Notes: a model not told the origin generated them from the letters alone. A DNA stretch of 64,000 bases from Streptomyces sp. S4.7 (GCF_010384365.1 NZ_CP048397.1:3162001-3226000), one strand, 5' to 3'; shown: positions 8,384 through 18,154, counted from the stretch's first letter. A program made the numbers and translations.

Positions 8384-11300
8384 GTGGCGTTCTGGATGGC
8401 TGCCGCGTCCGTGTGGTGCGTACTGCAACTGCTGTTGCTGTCATGGCCCGCGCGTACGGTCGGCTGGCCGACCGTACTGCTGGCCTTCGGGATCGGCGCC
8501 TACGGCTGCGGTGTCCTCTCGGTCCTGATCGAGACGGCCGTCACCCGCCAACTGGCCGCCGCCGACGAGACGTCGATGCGCACGGTGATGGACACCGTCA
8601 TGTGGACGACGGCGCCGGCCGCCGAGGAACTGCTCAAGATCCTCCCGCTCGCGCTCGCCGCCTGGGCGCTGCGCGGCCGGGTCCAGTGGGGCCTGACGGA
8701 CTTCGTGGTGCTGGGCGCCGCCGTGGGCGTGGGGTTCGGGCTGCTCGAATCGGTGCTGCAATTCGCATTCGCACCGGATGTCCGCGTTCGACCCATCGAG
8801 TCGGCGGGTGGCTGGTCGGTCGCGACACGGCTCTTCGAGGCGCCGTTCGTCTCGGGCTTTCCCGAGCTGCTGGGGCACTGGTTCCCCGCGGCCGTGGGCA
8901 CCCTTGAGCTGGGCTCCGCCACCGCGACCGTACCGGTGGACAACCATGTCGCGTGGTCGGCGCTCGGCGGCCTCGCCGTGGGTCTGGTCGTGTGCGGACA
9001 CCGCTGGTGGGTACGGGCGGCGGGGCTGCTTCCGCTGCTGGCCGCCGTCGGTCTGCACACCGCGGTCAACTACATCGCCGCCCTGCCCAGCGCCCACGGA
9101 ACACCGCGTGAGTGGTACGACCGGATCGTCGCCAGCGGGCTCTGGGTGGTGCTCGGCTGTCTGGTGGCGGCCGTGGTGTGGGACGTGCGTACGCGGCGGG
9201 CCGGGCGGTCGCGTGAGACGGGGGTGCGGCTGAGGGGCGATCGGGAGGGCGCGGGCGGCGAAGGTGGCGGGGGCTCCGGCGCCGCGCTGCTGAACTACGC
9301 GCTGCTGCGGGCCCCTTGGACCACCCTGATCGCTCTCGGGTACGCGCGTCGGCGCCGGGCCCTCTTCCAGGTCACCACCCACCCCCGCGCCCGCCCGGAG
9401 CACGTCGCCGCGCTGCGGGACGAACTGACCGCCCGTACGGCCGAGTTGGACGCCACCGCGACCCCGGAGGCCTGGCGTGGCGCCTCGATACGCGAAGCCT
9501 GGCGACGCGTGCGAGCACGCGGGGCCGGGCGGCCGCCGTGGTGGGAGAAGGCCGTCCTGATCCTCGGACTGGCCCTGCTGATTCCCTCCGCCCTCCTCGC
9601 CGCCACGTTCGCCTTCGAGGAGACAAAGGGGCTGGAGGAGTACTTCACCGAGGGCCGGGGCTGGCAACTCCTCATCGGCTGCGGCCTGGCGGGCCTGCTG
9701 CTGGCCGCGTTCCGCCTCGTCATGACGTGGCGCTCCCTGCCCCTGGTCCGTACCCTGCCGGCCGCCGAACCGCATGCGACCGCCCTGCTGCGGATGGGGC
9801 TGGTCGCGGGGAGTCTCTGCGCGGGGGCTCTCCTGCTGTCGCGCGCGGACACCATCGCCGAGAACGGCAAGGTCCTGCCCGACCACCTGATCGTCTCCTT
9901 CGTTCTGGAGAAGTTCCTGGACGTGGCCCCCGCGCTCATCCTCACCCTGCTGATGTTCGCCCTGCCGTTCGCACTCCCGCTCGGCGCGGCCACCGGCGGA
10001 CTCGGCTTCCTGCTCCCTGAGTTGCTCACGATGGCGGCGGGCCGCGCCCTGGCCCCACTGGCCGCCCGCGCGGCGGCGCAGGTGGGCGCGCGGCTCGCGG
10101 GCCGGGGCGCGCTGGCGTGGGCGCGGAACGCGCTGCGGAGCGGCCGGGGCCGGTACACCCGGCGTTCCGACGAGATCAGGCGCGGCCCGACGGACCCGGT
10201 GGACATGGCGACGGGCCGGATGTTCCTGCCGGTGACGGACGTCGAACTGCCGGGTGTGCTCCCGCTGGTGTTCTCGCGGCGGGTGGACTCCGGTTACCGG
10301 GGCGGCCGTTGGTTCGGCCCGTCGTGGGCGTCCCGACGGCGGACCAGCGGCTGGAGTTCGACGAGCACGGCGCGGTGTTCTTCACGCAGGACGGTCTGCT
10401 GCTGGCGTATCCGCACCCGGCGCCGGGCGGGGCCGCCGTCCTGCCGGAGGAGTCCGCGGGGCGCGCGCGGTGGCCACTGGCGCGGGGCGCCGACGGCTCG
10501 TACACGGTGACGGACCCGGACGCCGGGCAGGTCCGCACGTTCACCGCGCACGCAGACAGCGGCGTGGCCCTGCTGCGTACGGTCACCGACCGGCACGGCA
10601 ACCGGATCGCGTTCACGTACGACGCCGAGGGCGCGCCGGTCGAGATCGCGCACAGCGGCGGGTACGTGCTGCGCCTGACGACGGCGGGCGGGCGGATCAC
10701 CGGCCTGTGGCTGGGCGACGCGCGCGTGAAGGCGTACGGCTACGACGCCGAGGGCCGGCTGACCCAGACGTACAACTCCTCGGACCTGCCGCTGCGATTC
10801 GCGTACGACACGGCGGGCCGGGTGACGTCGTGGACGGACACCAACAACCGCTCCTACACGTACGAGTACGGCGGCGCCGACGACGACCGGGTGGTCGCGG
10901 AGGGCGGCGAGGGCGGTCACTACAGCTTCCGTCTCGCGTACGACGGATCCGAACCGTCCCTCCCCGGGCTCACGCTCACGACACTGACCGCCCCCGACGG
11001 CGCCACCACCCGCTATCTGATCGATGAGCGGCATCTGGTCGTCGGCGAGATCGACGCGAACGGTGCCGTGTCCCGTACCGCCTTCGACGGGGCCGGACGC
11101 GTCACCGCCGAGACGGATCCGCTGGGCCGCACCACGGAGTTCAGGTACGACGAGCAAGGCCGTCTCACGGGCGTTCGGCGTCCCGACGGCAGCACGGTCG
11201 CGGCCGACCTCGACACGGAGGGCAGGCCGGTACGGATCACGGACCCGGCCGGGCAGGTCTGGCACCAGACGTTCGACGCGGCCGGCAACCGCACGTCGGT

Positions 11301-13650
11301 CACCGACCCGACCGGCGCCACGACCCGCTTCCTGTACGACGGCCGGGGCGCCCCGCTCGCGCTCACGGACCCGCTCGGCGCGACCACGCGGGTGCGGTGC
11401 GACGCGGCGGGGCTGCCGGTCGAGACGACGGACCCGCTCGGCGCGACGACGCGCCTGGCGCGTGACGCGTTCGGCCGGATCGTGACCCTCACCGACCCGC
11501 TGGGCGCGGTCACGCGCTTCGAGTGGTCCACGGAGGGGCTGCTCCTGCGGCGTACGGGTCCGGACGGCGCGGCGGAGTCGTGGACGTACGACGGTGAGGG
11601 CAACACCGTCACGTACACCGACGCCAACGGCGGTGTCACGCACCACGAGTACACCCACTTCGACCTGCTGACGGCCCGCACGGGCCCGGACGGCGCGCGC
11701 CACTCCTTCACGCACGACGCGGCGGCGCGGCTGACCGGGGTGACCAACCCGCAGGGCCTGAACTGGAGTTACGCCTACGACGCGGCCGGGCATCTCGTGT
11801 CCGAGACGGACTTCGACGGCCGTACGGTGCGGTACGCGCTGGACGCGGCGGCCCAACTCGTCTCGCGGGTAGACCCGTTGGGCGTCCGTACCGACCTCCG
11901 CTACGACCTGCTCGGCCGTCTTGTCGCGCAGGACGCGGGCGGCCTGGTCACCACGTTCGACTGGACGGCGGGCGACGACCTGGCGCGTTCGACGGGGCCG
12001 GACGCCGAACTGCTGCGGACGTACGACCCGGCCGGGCGCCTGCTGACGGAGACGGTGGACGGACGCGAGCTGCGGCTGTCGTACGACGCGGCGGGGCGGT
12101 TGTCCGGCCGGCGGACCCCGGCAGGGGCGGTCACGACCTACGCGTACGACGCGGCGGGCAACCGCACCGGACTCACGGCGTCGGGGCGGTCGTTGACGGT
12201 GACGCGGGACGCGGCGGGCCGCGAGACCCGGCTCGGCTGGGGCGACGCGCTGTCCCTGACGCAGACCTGGGACGCGGCGGGGCGCCCGCGGTCCCGCTCG
12301 TACGCGGGCGCGGCCGTCCCCGCGGTCGCGTACACCTGGCGCCCGGACGGCCACCTCCTCGCCGCGGGCGACGCGCGCTACACGCTCGACCCGGCGGGCC
12401 GGGTCACCGAGGTCCGGGCGGCGGCGGACTGGTCGGAGTCGTACGCCTACGACACGGCCGGCAACCAGACCGAGGCCGCCTGGCCGGCGGAGCTCGCGTA
12501 CCCCGAGGCGACGGGTCCGCGCACCCACACGGGCACCCGCGTGGGAACGGCGGGCACGGTCCGCTACGAGTACGACGCGGCGGGCCGCACCACACTGCGC
12601 CAGAAACCCCGCCTGTCGCGGAAGCCGGACAACTGGCGCTACACCTGGGACGCGCGCGACCAGCTGGCGGCGGTGACCACACCGGACGGCACGACATGGC
12701 GCTACGCGTACGACGCGCTGGGCCGCCGGGTGTCCAAACAGCGCCTGGCGCCGGACGGTTCGGTGGCGCAGGAGACCCGCTTCACCTACCAGGGCACCAT
12801 GCTGATCGAGGAGACCTCGACCTCCACGGACTGGACGGGCACCCAGACGCTGACCTGGGACCACGACGAATCGACCCTGACACCACTGGCCCAGACGACC
12901 CGCTACGCCGCCTCCCGGTCGGAGACCGACACCCGCTTCTACGCGATCGTCACGGACCTGATCGGCACCCCGACCCACCTGATCGACGAGTCGGGCGCCA
13001 CGGCCTGGCACGCCCGCCGCACCCTCTGGGGCACGACGACCTGGCCCCCGGACGCCACGGCGTACACCCCCCTGCGCTTCCCGGGCCAGTACCACGACCT
13101 GGAAACGGGCCACCACTACAACCTCCACCGCCACTACGACCCGGAATCCACCCACTACCTGACCCCGGACCCCCTGGGCCTGGCCCCGTCCCCGAACCCG
13201 ACGGCGTACGTCCACAATCCACTGACGTGGTGCGACCCGCTGGGGCTGGCGCCGGCCTGTCGCGTTTTCGCCGTGGACAGTTCTGGTAGGACGTCTGAGC
13301 TACCTATTGCCTACTTCGGTGAACGGACTCTGCCCGGTGCGGCCGATAATCTTGCAGAATACCTCGCTAGGGGCGGCAGTCCCATCGTGGCCCGTCAGAC
13401 CGGGCGGCGAAACATACGCCGGAATCGCCGGCATGCCCAAGCGGGGCTGGATCGGCCGCCCGCTGGCATGACATGGGAGGAGTTTCCATTGGCATCCTCT
13501 GCCCAAGGTGGAAGCGGCGCCATCACCACCCTGATTGCGCGTGCCGAAAACAATAGCCAAGGCGGCTTCTTGAGTGGCTTCTACAAGAAGCACGGAATTG
13601 GAAATGGAGACGAATTCTACGTTATGCCAGAAGGTTGGTTCAGACGCTGA
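8384..13650 (+). CDS. PrsW protease-RHS repeat polymorphic toxin with NucA/NucB-type DNase tip (frameshifted)
   Basis: Read across a one-base gap, this is a 1755-residue protein. The N-terminal part is a PrsW-like intramembrane protease: EE at residues 81-82 in APAAEELLK, E122 in GFGLLES, H188 in NHVAWSALGG and H225 in GLHTAVNY. More helices follow to about residue 580. The RHS entry block DPVDMATGRMFLPVTDVELP follows, then more than 20 YD repeats (YDAAGR, YDALGRR), the shell-closing DPLGL motifs, and a variable C-terminal toxin. The frame changes at 10332-10334: a C run appears one base short, since restoring it joins FGPSWAS to the DQRLEFDEHGAVFF continuation. Both halves are well conserved, so either a recent mutation or a sequence error is likely. 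Membrane-anchored toxin delivery with self-processing is an inference from family knowledge. Confidence 0.8.
10332..10334 (+). other. Frameshift point inside the PrsW-RHS gene
   Basis: Upstream of this CCC run the coding frame is that of 8384; downstream it is the frame that ends at 13650. Adding one C makes a continuous protein reading WASPTADQRLEF, which fits the RHS consensus. In the sequence as given, the first frame runs on to a stop at 10510. Confidence 0.75.
13255..13650 (+). other. Toxin tip: NucA/NucB-type DNase domain
   Basis: After the RHS closing motif CDPLGLAPA, about 130 residues of different character begin. The sequence MTWEEFPLASSAQGG (13468-13512) matches the DEYPxAS...GG core of NucA/NucB-type nucleases, followed by NNSQGGFLSGFYKKHGIGNGD and EFYVMP, also as in that family. 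Base composition drops visibly compared with the repeat shell, which suggests the tip was exchanged as a cassette. The expected activity is DNA cleavage in a competing cell. Confidence 0.72.
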
Positions 13651-13692
13651 AGTGAAACTCTTTAATATCTGCTCGACACCAAGGAAATAAGC

Positions 13693-14244
13693 ATGACGAT
13701 CATTACTGACCTGCTGACCGATATTCGGTCAAAACTCCTCGACCTGGATCGTCCGGTGGTTTCTGATCTTGTGCACCCCGGTCAGCCGCCGGATGAATTG
13801 GAGAGACTCTTCGGACCGACACCGGAAACAGTGCGTGACTGGTTCTCCTGGTGCGACGGAACGCGTCGCCGCCCGGGGCAAACCGTGGGACAATCCGCAT
13901 TCATCCCTGGTTACATTTTTCCTTCGGCGGGCGAAGCAGCCGAAATTCGCAGAGCTGGGCACGCAGATCTCGACACCATGGGACAATGGCTGCCTCTTTT
14001 GGTAAATGCTTCCGCGGATCTCTACGCGGCGATCTGGCAGGAAACCCAATTCCTCGGCGTGGCAGGAGTCCTGGAATCGGAACCGACGGAGATCGAATAC
14101 ATGACGATCGAAGAAATGCTCCGGGTTCACTCGGCAGCCTTCGCCGAGGGGGCCTACTTTGTCGACGGAGGTGAACTGGAAGTCGACGACGACGCCTTCG
14201 ATCAGATCTTTCTCCGGGTAACAGGCCGAGCGCCGCTTTTCTGA
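13693..14244 (+). CDS. SMI1/KNR4 (SUKH)-like immunity protein
   Basis: A 183-residue acidic protein starting 42 bp after the toxin gene. The pattern PPDELERLFGPTPETVRDWF, then SWCDGT, IPGYIFPSAGEAAEI, WLPLLVNASADLYAAI and an acidic C-terminus, matches SUKH-superfamily immunity proteins, which bind and block many nuclease toxins. Position directly behind an RHS nuclease tip is the classical immunity location. The ATG at 13693 is preceded by AAGGAAATAAGC. Neutralisation of the DNase at 13255-13650 is inferred from position and family. Confidence 0.72.
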   Translation: MTIITDLLTDIRSKLLDLDRPVVSDLVHPGQPPDELERLFGPTPETVRDWFSWCDGTRRRPGQTVGQSAFIPGYIFPSAGEAAEIRRAGHADLDTMGQWLPLLVNASADLYAAIWQETQFLGVAGVLESEPTEIEYMTIEEMLRVHSAAFAEGAYFVDGGELEVDDDAFDQIFLRVTGRAPLF

Positions 14245-14300
14245 AATGCTCATGAGTCCGCGCCGGTCCGGACGTCAGCGAATAAAACGGAAGCGATGCT

Positions 14301-14516
14301 ATGACTTCGCACATGCCCAGAGAAGAGCTGATCTCTCTAGTGAGTCGAATAATGTCGGGAGGGGATCCTGAAGAAGTGGGCGAGCAGCTCATGGTGCGGC
14401 TGGCGAGAAACCTCATAGACCCACAGGTGAGCGACTACATCTTCTACTCAGCCCCCCCGCTCTCCGCAGAGGAAGTGGTCGACAAGGCACTCGCGTACCG
14501 GCCGATTGCGCTCTGA
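14301..14516 (+). CDS. Colicin/pyocin-type (Im9-like) immunity protein
   Basis: A 71-residue acidic protein. Its second half, DPQVSDYIFYSAPPLSAEEV followed by VDKALAYR, lines up with the SDLIYYP...SPxxIVxxxxxWR core of immunity proteins for HNH-type colicins and pyocins, including the two tyrosines that contact the nuclease. GGAAG lies 7 bases before the ATG. No HNH toxin is present in the window, so it may protect against a lost or foreign toxin. It is followed 1 bp later by the next gene, implying coupled translation. Confidence 0.72.
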   Translation: MTSHMPREELISLVSRIMSGGDPEEVGEQLMVRLARNLIDPQVSDYIFYSAPPLSAEEVVDKALAYRPIAL

Positions 14517-14517
14517 C

Positions 14518-14952
14518 ATGAAACTGACCGTGCAGGCGGCGGAATTCGAGGCGGAGTGTACGAGTTGCCGCCATCCTTGTAGATATTGGGCAGTCCAGCT
14601 GGTAAGCCGGGGCAGGCTGGGGTGGGAGCTCAACTGGTCCTGTCTTGGTTGTGGCATTGAGGCCGACGATGTCAACTCGGGGCCGGCTCCCGAGTACATC
14701 CGGGGGCGGCTCATAGAGAGGTACGGGAGCACCCACGTTCGGGGCGGCGGCACCGACGCCCACGGCGGCAGGGTCCTCAAAGTCTTCCGGGACGTCTTCG
14801 GTTGGTCGGTTCAAGACGCGAAGCAGGCGGCGACAGAACTCACCACGACGGGATGGCGCGGCACTCAGGTGGAGGTCTCCCTCGTCGCGCATCTACTTCA
14901 AGAGTCGGGAGTCGAGGTCACGGATGGCGAGGACGAGCAGCCCAGCGGGTAG
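14518..14952 (+). CDS. Unknown Cys-rich protein in the immunity array
   Basis: A 144-residue protein starting one base after the stop of the Im9-like gene (TGACATG). The N-terminal half has two cysteine pairs (CTSCRHPC and CLGCG), possibly a zinc ribbon. The C-terminal half (GGRVLKVFRDVFGWSVQDAK) resembles the helical C-terminal fold of ribosomal protein L7/L12, a comparison made by eye only. Its place suggests an additional immunity or accessory protein. No function is assigned. Confidence 0.65.
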   Translation: MKLTVQAAEFEAECTSCRHPCRYWAVQLVSRGRLGWELNWSCLGCGIEADDVNSGPAPEYIRGRLIERYGSTHVRGGGTDAHGGRVLKVFRDVFGWSVQDAKQAATELTTTGWRGTQVEVSLVAHLLQESGVEVTDGEDEQPSG

Positions 14953-15122
14953 GCGCAATCACGCAGTGATCGGGCGCGTCGTCTCCGACTCCGAGGGCTT
15001 CGCGGGTGACTGGATGGCCGCAGGCGCCGGGAATGTCGTCGTGCCGTTGCCCGCCCATCGGACCGTCTTCACACACTGATGATCAACGGTGGCCGTACCT
15101 GTCGGCGAAACTGGAGCAGCCA

Positions 15123-15716
15123 ATGACCTCGTCCGCCCCCGTCACCCGCGACCTGCTCGAAACCTTTGACGACGTACGTACCAGAATCTTCGCTCGCCTC
15201 GACGGCCTCACCGACGCCGAGTACCTCTGGGAGCCCGTCGCCTCGTGCATGACACTCCGGGCGGATGCGGATGGCGTGTTCCGTGCCGACCCGCGGCCCA
15301 CAGGCGACGTCCACCCGGCGCCGTTCACGACGATTGCCTGGCGGATCTGGCACATCGGGGCCGACTGCCTGCGCGGCTACGGCCGCTTCTTCGAGGACCA
15401 ATCCCTGAGCGGCGACGACCGGCACCTGTGGCCGGGCACAGCGACCGAGGGCGTCCAGGTGGTGGCCGACGACTGGTCCCGATTCCGAACCCAGGTCGAG
15501 TCCCTTGGCGATGACCGCCTTCTCCGACCCATGGGCCCCATCGCCGATCCCTACGCTCACGAGAGCTACCTGCTGCTGGCTCTCCACGCCTTGGACGAAG
15601 CCGCTCACCACGGTGCCGAACTCGGCGTCCTTCGCGATCTCTACCGTCATGGCTTCGCCAAGGAGCAACGGGAGAACCGCGACGAAGTCGGCCCCCCTGA
15701 CACATCAAGCCCCTGA
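15123..15716 (+). CDS. DinB superfamily protein
   Basis: A 197-residue predicted four-helix-bundle protein of the DinB/YfiT type. These are metal-binding and often thiol-S-transferase-related. Conserved histidines appear in WRIWHIGADC and in ALDEAAHHGAELGVLRDLY. The ATG at 15123 has GGAG six bases upstream; a longer in-frame extension to 15006 lacks a ribosome site and is unlike the family. The exact reaction cannot be inferred. A second DinB-like gene lies at 19100-19618. Confidence 0.85.
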   Translation: MTSSAPVTRDLLETFDDVRTRIFARLDGLTDAEYLWEPVASCMTLRADADGVFRADPRPTGDVHPAPFTTIAWRIWHIGADCLRGYGRFFEDQSLSGDDRHLWPGTATEGVQVVADDWSRFRTQVESLGDDRLLRPMGPIADPYAHESYLLLALHALDEAAHHGAELGVLRDLYRHGFAKEQRENRDEVGPPDTSSP

Positions 15717-15743
15717 CAGGCGGCCAAGCAGAGCAATCACGAT

Positions 15744-16625
15744 CTACGGCTGGAGTACATAGCCGCCTCCTCCGGGCCGGGGGACCTGCTCCGCCGACTC
15801 CGCCCTCTCCTGGCGGCAGGCCCCGCACATGGTCTCGTCCGCCACCGGGCGGAACAGCAGGGGCTGGATGTGGTGTTCGCCCTCGCACTCGCGCATGCGG
15901 GCGACCCGAGGTTCGGGGGCAGGTGGAGGGACGTGTACGGGCTGCGGGTCGCGCAGGATGTAGCGGATCAGGCCGCCGGGGCTGTGGATGCGCTGGTCCT
16001 TGGCAGGCATGCTCCCGCGGATCTCGGCGCGGACGCCCTCCGGCGTGTGGCCGCACGCGAGCCATTGGGCGGCGAGGGCGGCCAGTTGCGGGAGCATGCC
16101 GCGTGGGACGCGCAGGCGGGGGTCGAGGTGGTGGAGGTCGGTGACGACCTCGCGCGCCTCTTCCTGCGTCGGCTCGGGCGGTCCCACCCGATGGTTGGAG
16201 GTGTTCCCCTTCGGGGTGTTTTCTGGATGACGACCGGCGGCCCGACCCGTCGGCCGACCGGCGGCCGGAGAAGTGACCGTCGGAGCCGCGACCGGGACTC
16301 CCCCGCCCCGCAGGGCTGTCGCCTCGGCCGCCGACAGCGGGACGCTCGATACGAGTTGGACGGTGGACCACAGGCCGCGTACGCCCTGCTGGCGCCACTC
16401 GTGGACGTAACCCTCCTCCTTCAACTGCCCCTTGGCACGGAGGAACGCGCCCTTCTTGATCCCGGCGCGTGTCGCGGTCCGCGAGAGTGATTCCTCGGCG
16501 TCCAGCGGGAGCGAGAGCTGCCAGGTCAGCAGCCGTACGGCGTCGGAGGACAGCCGCGGATGGCGGATGATGTCGTTCGATACCTGCGAGAAGAAACGGG
16601 CAGGCGGGATAACATGCCGAAGCAT
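15744..16625 (-). CDS. Helix-turn-helix domain protein
   Basis: A 293-residue protein whose N-terminus MLRHVIPPARFFSQVSNDII leads into a winged-helix-like segment (LSSDAVRLLTWQLSLPLDAEESLSRTATRAGI reads as the HTH). A polar Pro/Thr-rich linker, a second helical domain (REVVTDLHHLDPRLRVPRGM) and a C-terminal CGAC pair follow. The start at 16625 is preceded by GGAAGGGG. Genes of this type recur in Streptomyces accessory regions, as I recall, often next to HTH/DUF397 pairs, as here. The target is unknown. Confidence 0.75.
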   Translation of the reverse strand: MLRHVIPPARFFSQVSNDIIRHPRLSSDAVRLLTWQLSLPLDAEESLSRTATRAGIKKGAFLRAKGQLKEEGYVHEWRQQGVRGLWSTVQLVSSVPLSAAEATALRGGGVPVAAPTVTSPAAGRPTGRAAGRHPENTPKGNTSNHRVGPPEPTQEEAREVVTDLHHLDPRLRVPRGMLPQLAALAAQWLACGHTPEGVRAEIRGSMPAKDQRIHSPGGLIRYILRDPQPVHVPPPAPEPRVARMRECEGEHHIQPLLFRPVADETMCGACRQERAESAEQVPRPGGGGYVLQP

Positions 16626-16738
16626 TGTGGGTGCCCCTTCCGGGATGGCACTCGTGGTGTAGGCCCTCGTCGCTGGCTGCGAACCGGCGATGGGGGCCGC
16701 TTTGTGCTCACGATACAGCAACACACGTACACACACAG

Positions 16739-16942
16739 TCACTGCGTGCGATCACACCTGGGGCACGCACACGGCGGGAAACGGGCCGTCAGCTCGAACG
16801 GAGCAGCCCCGCACGCGGGTTCATGGATCTCCCTCGGGCCCCAGGTACGTCCGCCGTCGCGCGAGACGCGCAGGGTGAGGTAGGTACGGCCCGCGCCGGA
16901 CAAGATGGGGTCGGTCGCGCCCTCGTCATACGGGATGGCCAT
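16739..16942 (-). CDS. Small hypothetical protein
   Basis: 67 residues, starting at ATG 16942 with GTGGGGGTG upstream. It contains TYLTLRVSRDGGRTWGPREI and a C-terminal CPRC-type pair (PPCACPRCDRTQ) suggesting metal binding. It is in line with the HTH gene 15744-16625 on the same strand and may share its promoter region. Divergent from the HTH/DUF5753 gene at 17059. Not recognised further. Confidence 0.6.
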   Translation of the reverse strand: MAIPYDEGATDPILSGAGRTYLTLRVSRDGGRTWGPREIHEPACGAAPFELTARFPPCACPRCDRTQ

Positions 16943-16964
16943 CGCGGCACCCCCACTCTCGCTC

Positions 16965-16984
16965 TGTGTGTCGAAACACTCACA
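16965..16984. promoter_or_regulatory. Imperfect inverted repeat between divergent HTH-locus genes
   Basis: TGTGTGT (16965-16971) and ACTCACA (16978-16984) form a 6-of-7 inverted repeat upstream of both the small gene and the XRE gene. A CACACA-rich stretch also precedes the HTH gene (around 16715-16740). It is a possible operator only. Confidence 0.3.
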
Positions 16985-17058
16985 GCGTGAAGTCGGTGCG
17001 GCTACGCTCGGTAGGGGTTCACCCGTGACACCGGAGTCAGCACATACGGGAGTTGCTC

Positions 17059-17889
17059 ATGGCCATCGAGGACAACCCCGAGTCGCGCACGAAGTACGGC
17101 GAGGAACTGAGAGAGCGACGCGAGAGAGCCGGCCTCACGCAAGAGGCGCTGAGCCAACGGGCGGTCATGTCGCGCACGCACATCGCGCACATCGAGGCGG
17201 GGCGACGGCGGCCGGACATCGCCGACGCTCGACGGCTGGACCAAGTGCTCAAGACGGGCGGGCTGTTCGAGAGATTCCTGCCGACGCTGGACGGCAAGAA
17301 GGTCGCCGAACACTTCGAGGAGGCGCTGGAGTTCGAGCAGCAGGCCTCGGTGATCCGGGAGTACGCGCCGAAGCTCGTCCCCGGCATTCTTCAGACGGAG
17401 GCGTACGCGCGCGAGGTCCTGGGCTCGGGTTCCCCGCCGAAGAGCGCCGAGGAACGCGACAAGCTCCTTGTCACACGGCTGGCCCGCGCTCGCATACTGG
17501 ACACCTTCGACTCGCCCGTGGTGTGGACGATGCTGGACGAGGCTGTGTTGCGGCGACCGATCGGTGGTCCGGCCACGATGTGCGAACAGCTCCGTCACAT
17601 CGTCGCGCTGGGTGAGAGCCGCCGTATCCGGGTGCATGTGCTGCCGTTCGAGGTGGGCGCGCACGCACTGCTGGAGGGCTTCGTCTCACTGATGTGGTTC
17701 GACGACCTGCCGCCCATCGCCTATGTGGAGGGCTTGAAGAGCGGACGAGTCTGGGAGTTGCCATCCGTGGTGCGCCAGTGCCAGGAGGTCTACGATCATG
17801 CCTTGGGCGACGCGTTGTCGCACCGTAAGCCGTTGGCCCTGATCAGGTCCGTCGCGGAGGATTACGAGCATGACGCGCAGCAGCAGTAA
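17059..17889 (+). CDS. XRE-family regulator with DUF5753 (Scr1 type)
   Basis: A 276-residue protein with an N-terminal lambda-repressor-like HTH (YGEELRERRERAGLTQEALS through SRTHIAHIEAGRRRPDI, about residues 11-60). A DUF5753 sensor-like domain starts around FEQQASVIREYAPKLVPGIL and continues to the end. GGGAG lies six bases before ATG 17059. It overlaps the DUF397 gene by 20 bp. Such pairs are abundant in Streptomyces; members such as WhiJ/DUF397 pairs modulate development, and some behave as toxin-antitoxin-like modules. Confidence 0.9.
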   Translation: MAIEDNPESRTKYGEELRERRERAGLTQEALSQRAVMSRTHIAHIEAGRRRPDIADARRLDQVLKTGGLFERFLPTLDGKKVAEHFEEALEFEQQASVIREYAPKLVPGILQTEAYAREVLGSGSPPKSAEERDKLLVTRLARARILDTFDSPVVWTMLDEAVLRRPIGGPATMCEQLRHIVALGESRRIRVHVLPFEVGAHALLEGFVSLMWFDDLPPIAYVEGLKSGRVWELPSVVRQCQEVYDHALGDALSHRKPLALIRSVAEDYEHDAQQQ

Positions 17890-18103
17890 GCACAGCATCT
17901 CGGACGCTTCGGTACTGCCCGTCTGGCGCAAGTCCAGCTACAGCGGCGGCAGTAGCGGCGAGTGCCTGGAGGTCAGCGACGCGTTCGCCGCCTGCGTCCC
18001 GGTCCGTGACAGCAAGGTCCCCCACGGTTCCGCCCTCCTCTTCGCCGCCCCCGTCTGGACTCCCTTCATCACCGCAGTCAAGTCCGACGGGTTCAACCGC
18101 TGA
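17870..18103 (+). CDS. DUF397 domain protein
   Basis: 77 residues with the family core WRKSSYSGGSSGECLEV and VRDSKVPHGSALLF. It starts inside the end of the upstream XRE gene (overlap 17870-17889), so the two are co-translated. DUF397 proteins typically partner the adjacent HTH/DUF5753 regulator. Confidence 0.92.
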   Translation: MTRSSSKHSISDASVLPVWRKSSYSGGSSGECLEVSDAFAACVPVRDSKVPHGSALLFAAPVWTPFITAVKSDGFNR

Positions 18104-18154
18104 AGCTCGTGGAGCCCGTCCTCATGGGCGTTCGCAGAGCCGGTCAGCCACGCC

